Source: Mycobacterium sp. 1245805.9 (lineage in GTDB: Bacteria; Actinomycetota; Actinomycetes; Mycobacteriales; Mycobacteriaceae). From it: a DNA stretch of 32,745 nucleotides. The notes under the pieces are model-generated. The model was given only the letters and a program-made list of their open reading frames with translations, was not told the DNA's origin and did not search any database. Made by a program: the position numbers and the translations under genes. The stretch lies in assembly GCF_001672915.1 (NCBI RefSeq), contig NZ_LZKR01000018.1:1-32745 (forward strand), in the 5' to 3' direction. Of this stretch, positions 27,868-32,745 are shown piece by piece. The stretch's first letter is position 1. Every line of letters begins with the position of its first letter.

Positions 27868-28728
27868 ATGCGAGCGGTTGTTCGGTGTGTTCTTGCGGTG
27901 AGCGCTGTCGCTGCCAGTGTGGCTGCCGGGCCGACCGACATACGCCTGGCCGCGGTCACCCGGCCGGATGGATCCGCCGTCGCGTCGGTGCTACCCGCGC
28001 GCGGCGAGGTGGTGGGGGTGGCGCACCCCGTGGTGGTGACGTTCCGCACACCCGTAACCAACCGGAGCGCGGCCGAGCGCGCCGTCCGGGTCACGTCGTC
28101 CCCGCCGATGACCGGCAGGTTCGAATGGCTCGACAACGAAGTCGTGCAGTGGGTTCCCGACCACTACTGGCCGGCGCACAGCACCGTCGCGCTCTCGGTG
28201 GGCGGCCGACCCACGGAATTTGCCACCGGCCCCGCCGTCGTCGGGACCGCCAACATCGCGGACCACACCTTCACGGTGACCATTGACGGCGTCCAGTCGG
28301 GGCCGCTGCCCGCGCCGCACCACCGGCCGCACTGGGGCGAGGCGGGCGTGCTGCCCGCCTCGATGGGCAGGCCCGAGTACCCGACCCCGGTCGGCTCCTA
28401 CACCGTCCTGTCCAAGGAACGCACGGTGATCATGGACTCGAGCAGCGTCGGCATCCCCGTCGACGATCCCGACGGCTACCGGATCCCGGTGGACTACGCC
28501 GTCCGCATCACCGGCCACGGCCTCTTCGTCCATTCGGCCCCGTGGGCCGTCAACGCGATGGGCCTGGAGAATGTCAGCCACGGCTGCATCAGCCTGAGCC
28601 CCGAGGACGCCGAGTGGTACTACGACACCGTCCACGTCGGCGACCCGGTGATCGTCGAGGACTCGCCGCGGCGCCAGCCACCGTCACGGCCGCAGCCGCC
28701 GTTGCTGTGGGAGGGCCCAGCCAGCTGA
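27868..28728 (+). CDS. L,D-transpeptidase (YkuD family, Rv1433-like)
   Basis: This 286-residue envelope enzyme forms 3-3 cross-links in peptidoglycan. It has a signal peptide (MRAVVRCVLAVSAVAASVAAG), an Ig-like domain (about 45-120, with VAHPVVVTFRTPV and WVPDHYWPAHSTVAL), and the YkuD catalytic domain starting at TANIADHTFTVTIDG. The catalytic residues are His222 in GLFVHSAPW, His238 and Cys240 in NVSHGCISLSPEDAEWYY. A Pro-rich tail ends the protein. No lipobox is seen, so it may be secreted or held by its signal segment. It corresponds to LdtMt3 (Rv1433). Carbapenems inhibit several enzymes of this class. A strong hairpin follows 5 bases after its stop. Confidence 0.9.
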   Translation: MRAVVRCVLAVSAVAASVAAGPTDIRLAAVTRPDGSAVASVLPARGEVVGVAHPVVVTFRTPVTNRSAAERAVRVTSSPPMTGRFEWLDNEVVQWVPDHYWPAHSTVALSVGGRPTEFATGPAVVGTANIADHTFTVTIDGVQSGPLPAPHHRPHWGEAGVLPASMGRPEYPTPVGSYTVLSKERTVIMDSSSVGIPVDDPDGYRIPVDYAVRITGHGLFVHSAPWAVNAMGLENVSHGCISLSPEDAEWYYDTVHVGDPVIVEDSPRRQPPSRPQPPLLWEGPAS

Positions 28729-28732
28729 CGAA

Positions 28733-28763
28733 CGAACCCGCCGGGCTTGGCCCGGCGGGTTCG
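28733..28763. terminator. Strong bidirectional terminator hairpin
   Basis: CGAACCCGCCGGGC pairs perfectly with GCCCGGCGGGTTCG across a TTG loop: a 14-bp stem with no mismatch. It lies between the convergent L,D-transpeptidase gene (ends 28728) and the Pro/Gly-rich gene (ends 28787). No long T run follows, as is usual for mycobacterial hairpin terminators. Confidence 0.8.
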
Positions 28764-28786
28764 CTTGATTGGGAAGGGGATCCGCG

Positions 28787-29500
28787 TCAGCGCGCGGGCC
28801 CCGGGGCGGTCGGCTGACCGGGTGCCGGGCCGCCGGCCGGCGCCGGACCGGTGGGAGCTCCCTTACCGGTCCCGGACATGTCGATGATCGGAGCGGCCGG
28901 CGCCGCGACATCCAGGGGACCACCGGCGAGCGCGATCAGCGGAGCGCCGACCGGCACCACCGGGACCGGGGCGCCCACCGGGATGGGGGCGCCCACGGGG
29001 ATGGGGGCACCCACGGGGACCGGGGCACCCAGCGGCACCGGGGCGCCGACGGGCACGGGCGCGCCGACCGGAACCGGCGCACCCACCGGGACCGGCGCAC
29101 CGGCCGGTACCGGCGGCCCCAGAGCGATCAGCGGGGCCCCGGCCGGCGCCACCGGGACCGGCCCGGGCGCCACAACCGGAACGCCGGACATGTCGGTGAG
29201 CGGGGCGCTGGACGTACATACGGTCGCGGCCGGTGCCGGCCCGCCGCCTGTCGGCGTGCCGCCGCCCGGCCCGCTCACCGGTGTGCCGCCCGCCGCCGGC
29301 GCGCCCCCGGCCAATGGTCCGGCCGCGCCCGCCGGCCCGCCGGCCGCCGGAGCGCCGACCTCGCCGGACTGACCCTGGATGCACGCGTAGCCGCCCGTCT
29401 TCAGCGGGGTGGCTGCCGCATCCGGGCTCAACGCTATGGCGGCCCCACACAGCCCAGCGATGGCACCAACTGTGAAGTTGAACCGATCAAAGCCCGTCAT
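28787..29500 (-). CDS. Secreted Pro/Gly/Val/Ala repeat protein (Rv1435c-like)
   Basis: This 237-residue exported protein has a signal peptide to about residue 31 (SPDAAA before TPLKTGG). The middle contains eight tandem hexapeptides GAPVPV (with I or L variants). This core is flanked on each side by a GAPLIAL block and further out by a DMSG block, so the architecture is nearly mirror-symmetric. The composition predicts an extended, disordered or polyproline-like chain. AAGGAG lies 9 bases before the ATG at 29500. It corresponds to M. tuberculosis Rv1435c, a Pro/Gly/Val-rich secreted protein of unknown function. It diverges from gap. Confidence 0.85.
   Translation of the reverse strand: MTGFDRFNFTVGAIAGLCGAAIALSPDAAATPLKTGGYACIQGQSGEVGAPAAGGPAGAAGPLAGGAPAAGGTPVSGPGGGTPTGGGPAPAATVCTSSAPLTDMSGVPVVAPGPVPVAPAGAPLIALGPPVPAGAPVPVGAPVPVGAPVPVGAPVPLGAPVPVGAPIPVGAPIPVGAPVPVVPVGAPLIALAGGPLDVAAPAAPIIDMSGTGKGAPTGPAPAGGPAPGQPTAPGPAR
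28958..29101 (-). repeat. Tandem 18-bp repeat, eight units
   Basis: Eight consecutive 18-bp units encode GAPVPV or its I/L variants. The units differ mostly at third codon positions, so selection appears to keep the hexapeptide. The repeat is a likely site of copy-number variation. Confidence 0.8.
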
Positions 29501-30788
<1,288 letters not shown>

Positions 30789-30792
30789 AACC

Positions 30793-32016
30793 GTGAGCAT
30801 TCCGACTCTCGAAGACCTTCTGGCCGAGGGGGTTTCGGGCCGCGGCGTCCTGGTGCGCTCCGACCTGAACGTCCCGCTGGATGACGGGACCATCACCGAC
30901 GCCGGGCGCATCACCGCGTCGGTGCCGACCCTGAAGGCGCTGCTCGATGCCGGCGCCAGGGTGGTGGTCACGGCGCATCTGGGTCGGCCCAAGGACGGCG
31001 CCGAGCCGAAGCTGTCACTGGCGCCGGTGGCCGCCGCGCTCGGCGAGCAGCTCGGGCGGCACGTGCAGCTGGCCGGTGATGTCGTCGGCACCGACGCGCT
31101 GGCCCGCGCCGAGGGCCTGACCGACGGCGACGTCCTGCTGCTGGAGAACATCCGCTTCGACGCCCGCGAAACCAGCAAGGACGACGGCGAGCGGCTGGCC
31201 CTGGCCCGGCAGCTGGCCGAATTGGTCTCGCCGGGAGGGGCTTTCGTCTCCGACGGCTTCGGGGTGGTGCACCGCAAGCAGGCCTCCGTCTACGACGTCG
31301 CGACCCTGCTGCCGCACTACGCGGGCACGCTGGTGGCCGACGAGGTCCGGGTCCTCGAGCAGCTGACCAGCTCGACCACGCGCCCCTACGCGGTCGTGCT
31401 CGGCGGATCGAAGGTGTCCGACAAGCTCGGCGTCATCGAGTCGCTGGCGACCAAGGCCGACAGCATCGTGATCGGCGGCGGCATGTGCTTCACCTTCCTT
31501 GCCGCGCAGGGTCTTTCGGTTGGCACGTCGTTGCTCGAGGCCGACATGGTCGACACCTGTCGCCGGCTGTGCGAGACCTACGCCGACGTGCTTCACCTGC
31601 CGGTGGACATCGTGGTGGCGGAGAAGTTCGCCGCCGATTCGCCGGCGGAAACCGTTGCGGCGGACCGCATTCCGCAGGACAAGATGGGCCTGGACATCGG
31701 ACCCGAGTCGGTCAGGCGGTTCACCACGCTGCTGTCCAACGCGGCGACCATTTTCTGGAACGGCCCGATGGGGGTGTTCGAATTTCCGGCGTTCGCCGCC
31801 GGCACCAAGGGCGTCGCCGAGGCCGTCGCCGCGGCCACCGGCAAGGGCGCCTTCAGCGTGGTGGGCGGCGGTGACTCCGCGGCCGCCGTTCGCGCGCTCG
31901 GCATCCCCGAGGGCGACTTCTCGCACATCTCGACCGGCGGCGGCGCCTCGCTCGAATACCTGGAGGGCAAGACGCTGCCGGGCATCGAGGTGCTCGGCCG
32001 GCCCCAGCCAAGCTAA
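30793..32016 (+). CDS. pgk: Phosphoglycerate kinase
   Basis: This 407-residue enzyme transfers the phosphate of 1,3-bisphosphoglycerate to ADP. The N-terminal substrate site shows [12 protein letters not shown] (Arg22, Asp24, Asn26) and [17 protein letters not shown] follows. The nucleotide domain has [22 protein letters not shown] and the glycine-rich [15 protein letters not shown]. The GTG start lies 4 bases after the gap stop, with no Shine-Dalgarno sequence in the gap, so translation is probably coupled to gap. Stop followed by the tpiA ribosome site. Confidence 0.95.
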   Translation: MSIPTLEDLLAEGVSGRGVLVRSDLNVPLDDGTITDAGRITASVPTLKALLDAGARVVVTAHLGRPKDGAEPKLSLAPVAAALGEQLGRHVQLAGDVVGTDALARAEGLTDGDVLLLENIRFDARETSKDDGERLALARQLAELVSPGGAFVSDGFGVVHRKQASVYDVATLLPHYAGTLVADEVRVLEQLTSSTTRPYAVVLGGSKVSDKLGVIESLATKADSIVIGGGMCFTFLAAQGLSVGTSLLEADMVDTCRRLCETYADVLHLPVDIVVAEKFAADSPAETVAADRIPQDKMGLDIGPESVRRFTTLLSNAATIFWNGPMGVFEFPAFAAGTKGVAEAVAAATGKGAFSVVGGGDSAAAVRALGIPEGDFSHISTGGGASLEYLEGKTLPGIEVLGRPQPS

Positions 32017-32024
32017 GGAGACTC

Positions 32025-32745
32025 GTGAGCCGCAAGCCACTGATCGCCGGCAACTGGAAGATGAACCTCAACCACTTCGAGGCGATCGCGCTGGTGCAGA
32101 AGATCGCGTTCGCGCTGCCGGACAAGTACTACGACAAGGTCGACGTCACCGTCCTCCCGCCGTACACCGACCTGCGCAGCGTGCAGACCCTGGTTGACGG
32201 CGACAAGCTGCGGCTGACCTACGGCGCCCAGGACCTGTCCCCGCACGACTCCGGCGCCTACACCGGCGACATCAGCGGCGCCTTCCTGGCCAAGCTGGGC
32301 TGCCAGTTCGTGGTCGTCGGCCATTCCGAGCGGCGCACCTACCACCACGAGGACGACGCGCTGGTGGCCGCCAAGGCCGCCGCCGCGCTCAAGCACGAGC
32401 TCACCCCGATCGTGTGCATCGGCGAGCACCTGGAGACCCGGGAGGCGGGTGAGCACGTCAGTTACTGCGAAAACCAGCTGCGCGGCTCGCTGGCCGGGCT
32501 GTCGGCCGAGCAGATCGCCAAAGTCGTCATCGCCTACGAGCCGGTCTGGGCGATCGGCACCGGCCGGGTGGCCAGCTCCGCCGACGCCCAGGAGGTGTGT
32601 GCGGCGATCCGCAAGGAGTTGGCGTCCCTGGCCTCGTCGAAGGTCGCCGAAACCGTGCGGGTGCTCTACGGCGGTTCGATGAACGCCAAGAACGTCGGCG
32701 ACCTGGTCGCTCAGGACGACGTCGACGGCGGGCTGGTCGGGGGCG
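32025..32745 (+). CDS. tpiA: Triosephosphate isomerase (3' end outside the window)
   Basis: The first 240 residues are present. They include Asn10 and Lys12 in AGNWKMN, His100 in VVGHSERR and Glu172 in [11 protein letters not shown], the full catalytic set, and [10 protein letters not shown] for phosphate binding. The GTG at 32025 has AAGGAG (32015-32020) overlapping the pgk stop codon region, a coupled arrangement. It should finish about 20 residues beyond the window end. Confidence 0.95.
   Translation, partial: MSRKPLIAGNWKMNLNHFEAIALVQKIAFALPDKYYDKVDVTVLPPYTDLRSVQTLVDGDKLRLTYGAQDLSPHDSGAYTGDISGAFLAKLGCQFVVVGHSERRTYHHEDDALVAAKAAAALKHELTPIVCIGEHLETREAGEHVSYCENQLRGSLAGLSAEQIAKVVIAYEPVWAIGTGRVASSADAQEVCAAIRKELASLASSKVAETVRVLYGGSMNAKNVGDLVAQDDVDGGLVGG

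Noticed and set aside
28958..29101. CRISPR-like array
   Set aside because: The units are directly adjacent 18-bp coding repeats with no spacers.
28851..29372. Plus-strand Gly/Ala/Thr-rich frame opposite the repeat protein
   Set aside because: It reads as regular repeats (GTGAPT) only because the minus-strand repeat is periodic in multiples of three; it has no signal peptide, whereas the minus frame has one and a good ribosome site.

Overview
The window reads as a chromosomal segment of a slow-growing Mycobacterium, most like the M. avium complex. The basis is high G+C, frequent GTG starts, mycobacterial lipoproteins, a PE-family protein, P55/LprG, a WS/DGAT-type acyltransferase, FadD12 and LipO, and a gene order matching (from memory) the M. 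tuberculosis interval from priA (Rv1402) to tpi (Rv1438). The species assignment is inference. I found no rRNA, tRNA, insertion sequence, phage or CRISPR array.

Layout. 1-2150: the 3' end of priA, a MarR regulator and a convergent SAM methyltransferase. The last two have a near-identical 21-bp element upstream of each. 2252-6306: fmt, rsmB, rpe and ribD, tightly packed. 6311-8577 (minus): the P55-lprG lipid-export pair, set antiparallel inside the riboflavin cluster. 8662-12816: ribE, a small Trp-rich secreted protein (minus), ribBA, ribH, a small PH-like membrane protein and the lipoprotein lprH. 12845-15286: an accessory stretch coding for exported or cell-surface proteins. It holds a PE protein with a membrane-spanning tail, a six-Cys secreted protein and a secreted beta-trefoil lectin, with long intergenic gaps. 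15287-20110: the uvrC-rapZ-yvcK-whiA operon. 20243-25333: a WS/DGAT-like acyltransferase facing a three-gene minus operon (lysophospholipid-type acyltransferase, fadD12, lipO). 25557-28728: a small coiled-coil protein, a large DUF3556-type membrane protein and an L,D-transpeptidase. 28733-29500: a strong terminator and a repeat-rich Pro/Gly/Val/Ala secreted protein (minus). 29769-32745: the glycolytic operon gap-pgk-tpiA, with tpiA cut by the window end.

How the genes fit together. rpe interconverts pentose phosphates, and ribulose 5-phosphate is a riboflavin precursor used by RibBA; ribD, ribE, ribBA and ribH cover most of the riboflavin pathway. P55 and LprG form a lipid export system. The 20-25 kb block looks like a lipid activation, transfer and hydrolysis module. 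RapZ, YvcK and WhiA form a conserved Gram-positive cluster linking carbon/envelope metabolism and division.

Most of the window is ordinary core genome. I do not see a clear novel system such as a defence island or biosynthetic cluster. The most interesting signals are regulatory: the shared MarR-type element, a set of seven -10 hexamers placed exactly for leaderless translation, and palindromes before the PE and WS/DGAT genes. The accessory surface-protein stretch is the other point of interest.
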